This document shows positions 40,828 through 49,748 of a stretch of DNA of 64,000 nucleotides, in pieces (the stretch's first letter is position 1; the number at the start of each line of letters is the position of its first letter). The stretch spans positions 1,984,001 to 2,048,000 of the forward strand of contig OZ240251.1 in the NCBI GenBank assembly GCA_965198285.1. The letters are read 5' to 3'. The notes under the pieces are model-generated. The model had not been told where the DNA came from. It did no database searches and saw only the letters and a program-made list of their open reading frames with translations. Origin of the DNA: UBA11872 sp965198285 (GTDB lineage Bacteria > Chloroflexota > UBA11872). Both the position numbers and the translations under genes were made by a program.

Positions 40828-41891
40828 GGGTGTTTGCCTGGGCCTTCGATCAGGCTGACGTGGCGACGCAGACTGTCCTACCCGACCTGGCCTGGCCGAC
40901 GGACTGCGTGGAACTCAACGACATCGTTGAGGCGCACCTGGGCAATGACCACAACGTGGAGATCTACCAGCGGGTGTTCGGCGACCAGGCCGAGCCAGCC
41001 TGCCGGAACGATCACCGGGAGGATGTGCGCCGAGTGTTTTCCTGGGCGTTCGGCCACTCGGTCTCCCAGCCGTCGCGTCTTGCGTTCCGATCGAATCGCG
41101 ACGGGGACTCTGAGATCTTCGTCATGAATGCGGACGGCTCGCAGGTAACACAGTTGACGTACAACGACGTTGCCGACGGTTGGCCCACTTGGGCGCCGGA
41201 TGGACGGCGGCTGGCGTATCACTCGCCGCTCGACGGCGATTACGAGATCTATGTCATCGGCGCGGACGGGATGGGAGAGACGCAGGTGACTTACAACGAA
41301 TATCTCGACCTGCGTCCTGCGTGGTCCCCCGACGGTGCCCACATCGCCTTTGAGTCAGATCGCGACGGAGACCGCGAGATCTTTGTGATGAACGCGGACG
41401 GGACGGGTGTTCGACAGCTGACCGACAGTGACGGCGAGGACATGATGCCGGCGTGGTCGCCGGACGGTACCCGCCTGGTGTTCATATCGGATCGTGACGA
41501 AGACGACGGCGACCGCGACCGCGAGACGGAGATTTACGTCATGAACTCGGACGGGACCAATGTGACACGGCTCACCCACAGCGATGGTTCGGACGTGTCG
41601 CCGACCTGGTCTCCAGACGGCAGTTTCCTCGCATTCTCGTCGGATCGTGTTGGCGACTTGGAGATTTACGTCATGAACTCGCACGGGACCAATGTGACAC
41701 GGCTCACCTACAGCGATGGTTGGGACGTGTTGCCGACCTGGTCTCCAGATGGCCGTTACCTGGCATTCTCGTCGAATCGTGACGGCGACTGGGAGATTTA
41801 CGTCATGAAACCGGACGGGACCCGCGTGACACAGGTGACAGACAACCCCGCTTCCGACGTGCACCCAGCCTGGTCGCCAGCAGCGCCGTAG
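40599..41891 (+). CDS. Secreted TolB/PD40 propeller with the same duplicated N-terminal module, protein 3
   Basis: GTG 40599 starts with a signal peptide encoded almost identically to that of protein 2, and two N-terminal modules (WPTTCVELNDIVEAHLGNDS and VEIYQRVFGDQAEPACRNDH). Instead of RCC1 blades, residues about 150-430 form six PD40-type blades, for example RLAFRSNRDGDSEIFVMNAD, WPTWAPDGRRLAYHS and PAWSPDGAHIAFESDRDGD. So the module has been joined to a different propeller family. The DG(D) repeats may bind calcium. The role is probably surface binding, by analogy with TolB-like propellers. Confidence 0.85.
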   Translation: MILRRFRVVVVGVVLAAVVAAVGAVPVLAQWPTTCVELNDIVEAHLGNDSNVGIYQRVFGDQAEAACQNDHRDDVRGVFAWAFDQADVATQTVLPDLAWPTDCVELNDIVEAHLGNDHNVEIYQRVFGDQAEPACRNDHREDVRRVFSWAFGHSVSQPSRLAFRSNRDGDSEIFVMNADGSQVTQLTYNDVADGWPTWAPDGRRLAYHSPLDGDYEIYVIGADGMGETQVTYNEYLDLRPAWSPDGAHIAFESDRDGDREIFVMNADGTGVRQLTDSDGEDMMPAWSPDGTRLVFISDRDEDDGDRDRETEIYVMNSDGTNVTRLTHSDGSDVSPTWSPDGSFLAFSSDRVGDLEIYVMNSHGTNVTRLTYSDGWDVLPTWSPDGRYLAFSSNRDGDWEIYVMKPDGTRVTQVTDNPASDVHPAWSPAAP

Positions 41892-42460
41892 TCGCATGCA
41901 GCGGAAGACAGGCTGAGCGTCTTGCCGCCGGCTATTGGGGCGCTTGGCCTCTGCAAAAGGAAGCATTGCGGTCTGGGTCAGCTTGGATATCAGCCGCCGC
42001 TGCCAGGCGGGCAGATACACACCCATTCCTGCGAACTCGGTCAACGCCTTTGCGCACACAGCTCTTGAGGAACCGTAGCCTCCCCGTAACGGTGGCACGC
42101 GATTGATCCGCTGCGCCTTTGCCTACCGACTCTGGGTGTGGCGACAGCTGTCGTGTCCGCATCGGCGCTGGCGTTCCCGACGATTGGAACCCTAAGTCTC
42201 CGCATCGATCCAGCTACGTCACCGAGGCGAAATTGGAGAGTGGCAATTGCCCTCAAGTAATGTAGCACTCCTATCTGCCGCGAATGTGCTTCTTCGAGGG
42301 TTAACCTTCTCGAAGGCATGGGGCCAGTGGTCCATTGTTTAGCCTCTGTACAGCTGCACTTGACGAGAACACAGGGGACGGGAGGGGAAGCAATAGAACC
42401 GTGTGTTGTGTGTGGTTTGCCTCATCTAATACGAAGCATATGCCCCCGACAACAGAATGA
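41892..42460. other. Intergenic region before the PQQ propeller gene
   Basis: No gene can be supported here. A hairpin with a 7-bp stem (CTTCGAG at 42292-42298 and CTCGAAG at 42309-42315) encloses the palindrome GGTTAACC. Frames on both strands lack coding character. It may be remnant or regulatory DNA. Confidence 0.4.
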
Positions 42461-42526
42461 TTGCCAGTTGACACCGGCTCCGCTTGGTCGAGAGTATTGC
42501 GTTGGCCAATGTCTTCAGTGAAGCGA
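42461..42526. repeat. About 65-bp direct repeat, right copy
   Basis: ATTGCCAGTTGACACCGGCT and CCGCTTGGTCGAGAGTATTG correspond to the leader of the NarL-type regulator at 36730. The copy lies 74 bases upstream of the PQQ propeller start. Confidence 0.7.
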
Positions 42527-42599
42527 TGGCTGGGCGACTCGCCTACGATCCAAGAAGATGGAGGGATGCAACAGTTATGCGGGCTGAGTAATTGACCCA

Positions 42600-45005
42600 A
42601 TGCCGAGGGAGGTAGCGATTTCTAAGTTCATAATCTTAATTGGCGGTCTGGTCATTAGCATGGCTGCCGTGTTCATGTTTCTGGCCAGATGTTCCGAACT
42701 GACGCCGGAGCCTCCTGGACCGCCACCGCCGGAGGATGCCCTGCTGTGGGAGTTCAAGATACCCCAGACGGAGGCGAACAGCTTTCCCGGGATAGCCCCA
42801 ACCACAAGGGGTGGAACGCTCTTCCTCGTCTCGCCCCTGGGCCAGGTCTATGCCCTGGATGCGAAGTCCGGGCAGCTCCAGTGGCAGACCGAGCTGGACG
42901 ACAAGCTCTACCCGCCGCCCGTCGTCACGGCCTCAAAGGTATACGTGAACGGCGTACTGGACTACTACACCCTCGATGTGAACACCGGAGAGCTGCTGGA
43001 AACCAACGAAGGGCGAGGACCGCGGCACACCGATCCGCCGGACCCCGAAACCGGACGCACCTACCGGCTGGACGTAGGTCTCCCCCCCGGAACCAGAGTA
43101 CATGCCGTGGACGCGGCGACCGGAACCTCGGTCTGGACCTACGATGTCGGTTCCATCATCCCGGCGGCCCCAACGCAGTCCGGCGGAACCGTGTTCGTCC
43201 AGTCGTACGAAGGAGTCCACGCGCTGGATGCATCAACAGGGGAGCTCCTGTGGGAGTCCGAGTGGGAATACAGCCTTGACTACCCGCCGCACGTCGTTGA
43301 CGGGATATGGCCGGTAGCGGGCGATGGAACCGTGACCGCCCTGGACGCCAGAACAGGAAAACCCGTCTGGTCCTTCGAAGAGGACCACATCAGGAGGGTG
43401 GCCGGCGCGGACGGAATGGTCCTGGCCGCAGGCACCTTCGGTTTCTACGGAATCGAGGCCGCGACCGGGAAGAAGAGATGGAGACTGAATAACGACTGGC
43501 AAGTGTTCCATGTGACGGTGGCCGATGGCGTCATATATTCCCACACATTGGGAAGCGACCTGCACGCCCTGGACCTCCAGACCGGAGAACCTCTCCGGAC
43601 CCAGAGAATCGGCTACTTCACCGGTCCTGGCCGCTACCACGTGGCCGACGGAGTGGTTTACATAGCTCACAGGGAGGGCGTCCGCGCCTACAGGGCGCCT
43701 GCAATCGGGGACACTCGTCCACCAGCGGAAACGCGCACCCCGACCCCCACACCCCCGCCGGACGGGAAGGGCCCCCCGCCTCAGCGAAGCGACATGCTCT
43801 GGCACTTCGACACCGGTCAGACCAGCACCGTGGTCCTCTCTCCCACCATAGTCCAGGGACGACTCAACGCCGCCACTGAAGGAGCGGTCTACGCCCTGAA
43901 CGCGCAGACGGGAGAGCTGCTGTGGAGTATCGACTTGGACACCGAGCTACAGCCGCCGCCAGTGGCCGCAGGATCAACGGTATACATCGAGTACGAGAGA
44001 GGCGACTACTACGCCCTGGACGCGGCCACCGGAGAGCATCTGCTCATCAACTTCGAGGAAACCGGCCGTATACGAGGCGTCGAACTGCGTGACGGCGCTG
44101 TCCATGTGACAGCCGTCCTTCCCGACGGCGAAATTGTAGTGGGCAGCTATGACCCGCAGACCGGGCAACTCCTCCGGGAAAGCCGACAGAAAAGAGACTA
44201 CGTCCATTTCAAGGTAACGGTCCTCGGCAACAACATCTACATAAGAGACACAGGTCCAGGACGAGATGGGGGCATGATCCATGCCTTCGACGGCACGGAG
44301 GGAAACCTGCGCTGGAGTTTCAAGGCGGGGGAAACCATCTACGATGCGCCGGCAGCATCGGACGGAAGAGTCTACCTCAGGACATACGGGAGAATCCACG
44401 CCCTGGACGAGGCCACCGGCGACGAGATATGGAGCTTCGAAGGTAGACACCAATTTGCCGGCGACGGCGACACGACGCCGGGCATTGCGAACCCGCTCCT
44501 TGTCGAAGACGGGGTGCTGGCGGTGGCCGAGGTGCGAGGCGCCCTGCACGGGCTGGACGCGGCCACCGGCCAAGCCCTCTGGTCATCCCGGCATGGATAC
44601 GCCTACGCGGTGGCCGCCGCCGCGGACGGCACTCTGTTCGTCGGAGGCAGCGATGGTTTTCACGCGCTGGATGCCGCCACCGGAGAGGAGATTTGGAGCA
44701 TAAGCAGGTCCTGGAACATCTTAAACGCAACCGTGGCGGACGGCGTCCTCTACGCCTACTCGGGATGGGGATATCTACACGCCCTGAACGCCCGCACCGG
44801 AGCACCGATCTGGACTACAAACAACTGCTGCTACGGACTGCAAGGCGGCGGATACACATTGCAGGACGGGGTGCTCTACCTGGCAGACAAAGGCAACATA
44901 CGCGCCTACCGAGCGCCCGCAATCACAGACACCTCTCCGCCGGTGGTAACACCCACTCCTACGGCAACGCCTACGCCGGAGCCGACGGCAACGCTTACAC
45001 CTTAA
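42600..45005 (+). CDS. PQQ-type double beta-propeller, membrane anchored
   Basis: ATG 42600 opens an N-terminal membrane anchor (FIILIGGLVISMAAVFMFLA followed by RCSEL, not a good lipobox). Two propellers of PQQ_2-type blades follow (LLWEFKIPQ, GQVYALDAKSGQLQWQ, GTVTALDARTGKPVWSFEED and similar), separated at about residues 380-400 by a Thr/Pro linker. The second propeller starts DMLWHFDTGQTSTVVLSPTI. The frame ends in VTPTPTATPTPEPTATLTP and TAA at 45003. The same frame continues with more Thr/Pro linker into the ORF at 45075, so the stop appears to divide one longer gene. These propellers resemble the BamB-like binding fold. Confidence 0.8.
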   Translation: MPREVAISKFIILIGGLVISMAAVFMFLARCSELTPEPPGPPPPEDALLWEFKIPQTEANSFPGIAPTTRGGTLFLVSPLGQVYALDAKSGQLQWQTELDDKLYPPPVVTASKVYVNGVLDYYTLDVNTGELLETNEGRGPRHTDPPDPETGRTYRLDVGLPPGTRVHAVDAATGTSVWTYDVGSIIPAAPTQSGGTVFVQSYEGVHALDASTGELLWESEWEYSLDYPPHVVDGIWPVAGDGTVTALDARTGKPVWSFEEDHIRRVAGADGMVLAAGTFGFYGIEAATGKKRWRLNNDWQVFHVTVADGVIYSHTLGSDLHALDLQTGEPLRTQRIGYFTGPGRYHVADGVVYIAHREGVRAYRAPAIGDTRPPAETRTPTPTPPPDGKGPPPQRSDMLWHFDTGQTSTVVLSPTIVQGRLNAATEGAVYALNAQTGELLWSIDLDTELQPPPVAAGSTVYIEYERGDYYALDAATGEHLLINFEETGRIRGVELRDGAVHVTAVLPDGEIVVGSYDPQTGQLLRESRQKRDYVHFKVTVLGNNIYIRDTGPGRDGGMIHAFDGTEGNLRWSFKAGETIYDAPAASDGRVYLRTYGRIHALDEATGDEIWSFEGRHQFAGDGDTTPGIANPLLVEDGVLAVAEVRGALHGLDAATGQALWSSRHGYAYAVAAAADGTLFVGGSDGFHALDAATGEEIWSISRSWNILNATVADGVLYAYSGWGYLHALNARTGAPIWTTNNCCYGLQGGGYTLQDGVLYLADKGNIRAYRAPAITDTSPPVVTPTPTATPTPEPTATLTP

Positions 45006-45074
45006 CCCACGGCAACGCCCACACCCACTCCTACAGCCACACCCACGGCAACGCCTGATCCCCGCATCACCGAG

Positions 45075-46109
45075 ATGTCCCTGGCTGTAGAGGAGCAGAG
45101 GCCAGCCAGAAGCGTAGGCTTCACAGCGTCATCAGGACTCCTGATAGAGCGAGGGAGGCTGCGCGTTGGGGAGGCGTTGACAGTTGCAGTTCTCGTGCGG
45201 TGCGAAGCTGGATCGCTTGAGGTAGCCGGTCGACCGGCGCCGTGTTTCGCAGAAACAGATGAGGTCACATGGGTCTCGGCAGACGAGTCCGTGGCGACTG
45301 TAACCCAAGGGTATATGGACCACTTTGCGACCCAGTCAGGCGGCATTGTGCGGGCTGTAGGAATAGGAGCGGCAAGCGTGACAGCCTACTTCAACGGGCA
45401 CTCCACGTCCCTCGATCTCGATGTTGTTTCGGGTGTGGATATTGGCGCGCGGGCTAATTGGGACCGTCCTGACGATCGAGATGGGAAGCAAATCCACTTC
45501 GTGTACGCGGTTCCGATCGGCGACGAGAACCTGGAGTATGACCGCGACGGGGACATTGCCCTGATCGCGACCTGGATGCAGGAATGGTTGAGGGAGCGGA
45601 CCGGCATGGCCTGGCGATTCGACACGCATGGTGGCGAGATCGACGTTAGCTTTCTTCCAATCCGGTTTGCCGCGTCTGACCTGGATGACCTGGGTACACA
45701 TTTGGAGGGAATCATTCCACAGTTCAGAGATGCTCTGGAGGCGCGGGAGGGAGGGCAATTGGACCCACAGAAGAAATACGCCGTACTCTTCCACTACGAC
45801 GGCGCTGAAGGAGTCTTTGGGCCCGCGGGGATCGTTGGTCAACAGATAGCTGTAACACTCATCCAGGGGCCGTTCCACGAAAATATCGCCGCAGTAGCAA
45901 TCCAGGGGTTGCTCCACACCTTCGGTGCCGTTCCCGACTGCGCCCCTCACGTCACTGGAGGCAGCCACGTGAATGACAGTGATTTAGATATCTTGCGCTC
46001 AGGTGGGTACGTAGATGGCGTGCTTGATTGGGGTAATGACGATTACTTCAGGCACGACAACGCGGGATGTCTGGACATAGAGGACAGCCCCTATTGGGAC
46101 AGAGAGTAG
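45075..46109 (+). CDS. Big2-like domain plus inactive metallopeptidase-like domain, in-frame continuation of the PQQ gene
   Basis: The ORF is in the same frame as the upstream propeller gene, across TAA 45003-45005 and a Thr/Pro-rich stretch. Residues about 5-125 include a bacterial Ig-like (Big2) segment (EVTWVSADESVATVTQGYMD and GIGAASVTAYFNG). Residues 135-340 resemble secreted zinc peptidases that carry HELLH near GAVPxCAP; here the motif reads QGLLHTFGAVPDCAPH, so the first His and the catalytic Glu are lost. The end (GVLDWGNDDYFRHDNAGCLD, SPYW) matches that family. A binding role is more likely than catalysis. It may be translated from ATG 45075 or only by readthrough. Confidence 0.6.
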   Translation: MSLAVEEQRPARSVGFTASSGLLIERGRLRVGEALTVAVLVRCEAGSLEVAGRPAPCFAETDEVTWVSADESVATVTQGYMDHFATQSGGIVRAVGIGAASVTAYFNGHSTSLDLDVVSGVDIGARANWDRPDDRDGKQIHFVYAVPIGDENLEYDRDGDIALIATWMQEWLRERTGMAWRFDTHGGEIDVSFLPIRFAASDLDDLGTHLEGIIPQFRDALEAREGGQLDPQKKYAVLFHYDGAEGVFGPAGIVGQQIAVTLIQGPFHENIAAVAIQGLLHTFGAVPDCAPHVTGGSHVNDSDLDILRSGGYVDGVLDWGNDDYFRHDNAGCLDIEDSPYWDRE

Positions 46110-46130
46110 CTCTTCACAATCTCAATTGGG

Positions 46131-46560
46131 TTGGACAGCCCGTCAGTCGGCGCGGCCGCCGCCGGGAGCGCCGAAGCACCGCGCGGCATCTGGTCCAACG
46201 GCACCACCGTGTTCGTGGTGGACAACGTCAACCCCAACGGCATGTGGTTCGACGGCCAGGTGCTTTGGGTCGTGGACGACACCGACGACAGCATCTACCC
46301 CTACAACCTGCCCGACGCGCAGCCGGACAACGCCCCCGCCGACGGCGCCCCATGGGCTCAGAGAGCCATAGGCCCCGAGGACCGCTTCGCGTTCCGGCGA
46401 ACACAGGTCGAGATCGAGACGGAATCACGATCTACCGGAGGGACCAGTTGGTTCCATGTTTGCCCTGCACACCAGAAGGGGCCGCCCGGACACTACAAGG
46501 CGTACGTGAATGCCGGCGACCGGAAGGTCGCGGAAGTCCACCACGCGATCCCCCAGTCGC
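46131..46560 (+). pseudogene. Remnant with a propeller-like repeat and an HHAIPQ motif
   Basis: The frame encodes RGIWSNGTTVFVVDNVNPNG and MWFDGQVLWVVDDTDDSIYP, reminiscent of GIWSDGTTMWVADxxDDxxYAY repeat proteins. Further on it reads GHYKAYVNAGDRKVAEVHHA followed by IPQSRLP, with a weak likeness to HNH-type motifs. There is no start signal, and the frame overlaps the next gene, so it is probably decayed. The HNH link is speculative. Confidence 0.35.
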
Positions 46561-46701
46561 GATTACCCAACCGGCGTCAACTCGTAAATGTAGCAGTAGC
46601 AAGACCATCCCGGACATTGAGAACGCGTTCATTGTGGGGGCTCCAACCCACATTCCCATATCAACTCTGCGGACTCAGACGGCTCCGGGAAGGAGGTGAG
46701 G

Positions 46702-47182
46702 ATGGAGACGATAGTCAGCCTCATTCGTGATTCAGTGTCGATCAACAGTGAGCGAAGAGCGTTGGCGGCCCAACGGGGATTTCGCGCGGAAAGCTGGACG
46801 TACCTCAACCTTTGGGAATTCTCAGGCCGCGTATCCACGTACCTGCAGGACCAAGGAATTGAATCTGGGGATCGGATTGTCCTGAAGACGCCCAATTCCC
46901 CAAGATGGGTCGCTGCCTACCTGGGTTGTCTGTGCCTGGGGGCTATCGTCGTCCCTCTCGACGTCAGGAGTTCCAAGGACTTCGCTTCGAGCGTGATCGA
47001 GTAGACCGGACCAACGCTGGCCTTTTCCGAATCGTCGTTGACGGGCTGTCCATCCCAACGGTACAATTTGTCGGTCTCAACCGCCTTACGGCAGGGTTTT
47101 CTCAGACGGATGGCGACGTTACATCCGAGAGCATCGCAGAGGTAGTGTTCACGTCCGGCACCACCGGGAGGGATCGAGCATG
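46702..47182 (+). pseudogene. AMP-binding (acyl-CoA synthetase-like) fragment
   Basis: The N-terminal part reads SWTYLNLWEFSGRVSTYLQD, RIVLKTPNSPRWVAAYLGCL and GAIVVPLDVRSS, typical of the start of adenylate-forming enzymes. TAG at 47002 interrupts it, followed by TGPTLAFSESSLTG in frame. A shift near 47045 then leads to GLSIPTVQFVGLNRL and the AMP-binding loop EVVFTSGTTG. The frame ends two codons later, where the zinc-ribbon gene starts. The remaining about 350 residues of the enzyme are absent. Confidence 0.8.
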
Positions 47183-47607
47183 AGTATTGAACAAACTAGA
47201 ATCTGCCACAGGTGCCAGCGAGAGATCCGGCGCGAGGACAAGTTCTGTCCTCAATGCGATGCTGACCTCGACGGGCTGAAGGACGACAAACAACTCATTT
47301 CGGCGGGCCTGACCATAGCCTCTTTCATTATCATACCCATCCTTATGGCGTGGCGCATTGAGCTTAGTGAGAGATACATTTACCAGTCCTTCGGATTTGC
47401 ATACGTCGGCGTCGCTATGTTGATCGCACTGCTGTTGGCGATGTGCGCGGCAGGATTGGCGATTGTCTCGTTGGCCGTGCGTCGGAGAAACCGCTCAGTC
47501 GCCCGCGGCATCTTCAAAGGCATTTTGGCCGGGCTATTGCTCGGTATAGGGTCCTGCACCGGATCCTTCGTTGTGTTCTATTAGATAGAGGAATTCCGCC
47601 ATTGTAG
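47133..47607 (+). repeat. 475-bp tandem duplication, first unit
   Basis: The unit starts in ATCGCAGAGGTAGTGTTCAC (the AMP-binding loop), spans the zinc-ribbon gene and ends GATAGAGGAATTCCGCC. It recurs at 47635-48109, offset by 502 bases. Divergence is concentrated in the membrane-helix region of the gene. Confidence 0.9.
47180..47584 (+). CDS. Zinc-ribbon membrane protein, copy 1
   Basis: ATG 47180 overlaps the TGA of the AMP-binding fragment, and the GGGAGGGA coding for its GTTGRD loop serves as ribosome site. The 134-residue protein has a zinc ribbon (ICHRCQREIRREDKFCPQC, two CxxC pairs) and three hydrophobic segments (ASFIIIPILMAW, YVGVAMLIALLLAMCAAGLA, GILAGLLLGIGSC). Such ribbon-plus-helices proteins are common and of unknown function. 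Confidence 0.75.
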   Translation: MSIEQTRICHRCQREIRREDKFCPQCDADLDGLKDDKQLISAGLTIASFIIIPILMAWRIELSERYIYQSFGFAYVGVAMLIALLLAMCAAGLAIVSLAVRRRNRSVARGIFKGILAGLLLGIGSCTGSFVVFY

Positions 47608-47634
47608 TTCCAACGCCGTAAACCGCCCCTCTGT

Positions 47635-48109
47635 ATCGCAGAGGTAGTGTTCACGTCCGGCACCACCGGGAGGGATCGAGCATGAGTATTGAACAAACTA
47701 GAATCTGCCACAGGTGCCAGCGAGAGATCCAGCGCGAGGACAAGTTCTGTCCTCAATGCGGTGCTGACCTCGACGGGCTGAAGGACGACAAACAACTCAT
47801 TTCGGCGGGCCTGACCATAGCCCCTTTCATTATCATACCCATCCTTTTGATGTGGGCCTATTCTATTGGTGAGAATAAATATTACGTGTCCTTCGGACTT
47901 GCATACGTCGGCGTCGCTGTGTTCATCGCAATGCTGTTGGCGATGTGCGCGGCAGGATTGGCGATTGTCTCGTGGGTCGTGCGTCGGAGAAACCGCTCAG
48001 TCGCCCGCGGCATCCTCAAAGGCATTTTGGCCGGGCTATTGCTCGGTATAGGGTCCTGCACCGGATCCGTCGCTGTGTTCTCTTAGATAGAGGAATTTCG
48101 CCATCGTAC
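47635..48109 (+). repeat. 475-bp tandem duplication, second unit
   Basis: This is the second copy of the unit at 47133-47607. The 27-base spacer between units is CAACGCC... to CTCTGT. It includes the duplicated AMP-binding loop sequence, now with no upstream enzyme. Confidence 0.9.
47682..48086 (+). CDS. Zinc-ribbon membrane protein, copy 2
   Basis: This is a paralogue of copy 1 with the same ribbon (CHRCQREIQREDKFCPQCGA) and the same termini. The stretch after the first helix differs (LLMWAYSIGENKYYVSFGLA), suggesting changed membrane contacts. The ribosome site is again the duplicated GGGAGGGA. Both copies keep all four Cys. Confidence 0.75.
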   Translation: MSIEQTRICHRCQREIQREDKFCPQCGADLDGLKDDKQLISAGLTIAPFIIIPILLMWAYSIGENKYYVSFGLAYVGVAVFIAMLLAMCAAGLAIVSWVVRRRNRSVARGILKGILAGLLLGIGSCTGSVAVFS

Positions 48110-48564
48110 GTGGCGTCACCGAGCTTCAGACCACGCGGATCTGGAACGAACACCGACGACGCTTGATCAGTCGCCTTGCCCGGTAGGGCGCGGCCAAGCC
48201 ACGGTGCGGCACAAGGGCGCCCATGCCGTCAACAGTCACCTGATTTCGGTCGAGAAGCAGCACTCCGGTTCTGCGGCCTGCGTAGTCTGGACGACCTGCC
48301 GCTCAACACGGCGTTCGATCACTACCTGGTGGCGCTGCGTCGTCGCGACCATTGGGGCCCCGGTCTGTGCTCGCGGAGCGATGTGCGTATGGGCAGGCCA
48401 CTCCGCCGGACGGGACCCTGACCGCGGTCACGTCCGGGTCTCGCTGTTCCAGCGGTAGGCAGACCGACCGGGTCGTGCTCTGCCGGGGAAGCGCCGCTGA
48501 CGGGCAGCAGGCAGATTGACGTCCACTACACTCGGCCGATTCCGTCGCCGCTGGGGAATAGCCG
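48110..48564 (+). pseudogene. Degenerate region with RCC1-blade traces
   Basis: Bases 48391-48450 encode GQATPPDGTLTAVTSGSRCS, clearly related to the RCC1 blades at 36.9-40.5 kb. No continuous frame or start accompanies it. The remainder of this gap has no recognisable gene. It suggests the propeller array once extended this far. Confidence 0.45.
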
Positions 48565-49677
48565 ATGTCTGCGTTGCGGGCTGTGACGATTGCGAATAGC
48601 GACCTGGGCGGGGCCGGGCATGGGTTGCATCGGGCGTGGCTGGCCAATCCGGACGTGCGGATGGTGGCGCTGGCGGATCCGGTTGACGGGGGTCGCGAGG
48701 AACTGGCGGCGGCGTGCGGGGCGGAGCGGACGTATGCGGACTACCGCGAGATGTTGGAGCGGGAGCGACCGGACATCGTGGTGATTGCGCGGCATTGGTA
48801 TGACGACGGGCGGGTTGAGGAAACACTGGCGGCGATCGAGGCCGGCGCGAAGGGCCTGTATGTGGAGAAGCCGCTGGCTCCGTGGCCGGACCAGGCGCGG
48901 GCGGTGATGGACGCGGCCGAGAAGGCGGGGACGCACGTGATCCTGGCGCACCGCAGCCGCGAGCACCCGGGCATGCAGGCGATCCGGGCGCGCGGCGAGG
49001 CCGGTGAGTGGGGGCCGCTGACGCGAATTCGCGCAATGGACAAGGGCGACCACCGGGTGGGCGTTGAAGAGTCGATGATCCACGCGCCGCACGTGTTTGA
49101 CGGCATGCTCTACCTGGTGGGTGAAGCGCCGGTGCAGGTGTCGGGCCTGGTGTTGCAGAACGGGCGTCCGGCGACGCGCGCCGACGCGATGGGTCGCACC
49201 GAGAACGGGACCGGGCCGATCGCGGGCGACCGGATATCGGCCACGTACCTGTTCCCCAGCGGAGTGATTGGGACCTTTGAATCGGTGCCGGTGGGCGACG
49301 GGTCGTACGGCTCGGACCGGCTGGGCGCGGACTGCTACTACCAACACGCGCTGGTAACCATGCGCAACCAGCCACGCGGGCAGTTCCACGTGTTGCCGCG
49401 TGGCGACGTGTTCCCTATCAGGGGCGACCTGGGTTGGGAGGAGATCGACGGCAGCGACGGCTGGGCGCCGGACGGCGTGGAGACGATGACCTGGAGCAAT
49501 CACGTACATGGCTGCGAATTGGTGCGGCTGGTTCACGGCGGCGAGGTTCGGCCGACGACCTGCACGGGTCAGGACGCGCTGATTGGCGTGGAGATGCTGG
49601 TGGGGGCGTATCGCTCGCACCTGGAAGGGCGGCCGATTGCGCTGCCGCTGGAGGATCCGACGAATCCCTGGCTTTAG
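48565..49677 (+). CDS. Gfo/Idh/MocA family oxidoreductase 2
   Basis: The 370-residue protein starts MSALRAVTIANSDLGGAGHG with a modified dinucleotide-binding loop (NSDLGGAGHG instead of GxGxxG). The signature GLYVEKPLAPWPDQARAVMD is present. The C-terminal domain includes SMIHAPHVFDGMLYLVGEAP, where the usual catalytic His can be placed. It differs from oxidoreductase 1 at 22477 and is not a close copy. Sugar or polyol oxidation is likely by family. It stands alone between decayed DNA and the next small gene. Confidence 0.8.
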   Translation: MSALRAVTIANSDLGGAGHGLHRAWLANPDVRMVALADPVDGGREELAAACGAERTYADYREMLERERPDIVVIARHWYDDGRVEETLAAIEAGAKGLYVEKPLAPWPDQARAVMDAAEKAGTHVILAHRSREHPGMQAIRARGEAGEWGPLTRIRAMDKGDHRVGVEESMIHAPHVFDGMLYLVGEAPVQVSGLVLQNGRPATRADAMGRTENGTGPIAGDRISATYLFPSGVIGTFESVPVGDGSYGSDRLGADCYYQHALVTMRNQPRGQFHVLPRGDVFPIRGDLGWEEIDGSDGWAPDGVETMTWSNHVHGCELVRLVHGGEVRPTTCTGQDALIGVEMLVGAYRSHLEGRPIALPLEDPTNPWL

Positions 49678-49748
49678 GGTTTGGCCGGATTTTCCTATCG
49701 GGCTATTCGTCAGGATTGAGGACGGTTCCTTGAGGTCTGGACGTGACG

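Noticed and set aside
46440..46560. HNH nuclease toxin
   Set aside because: Only an HHAIPQ-like string with no complete motif, start or immunity gene; kept only as part of a remnant.
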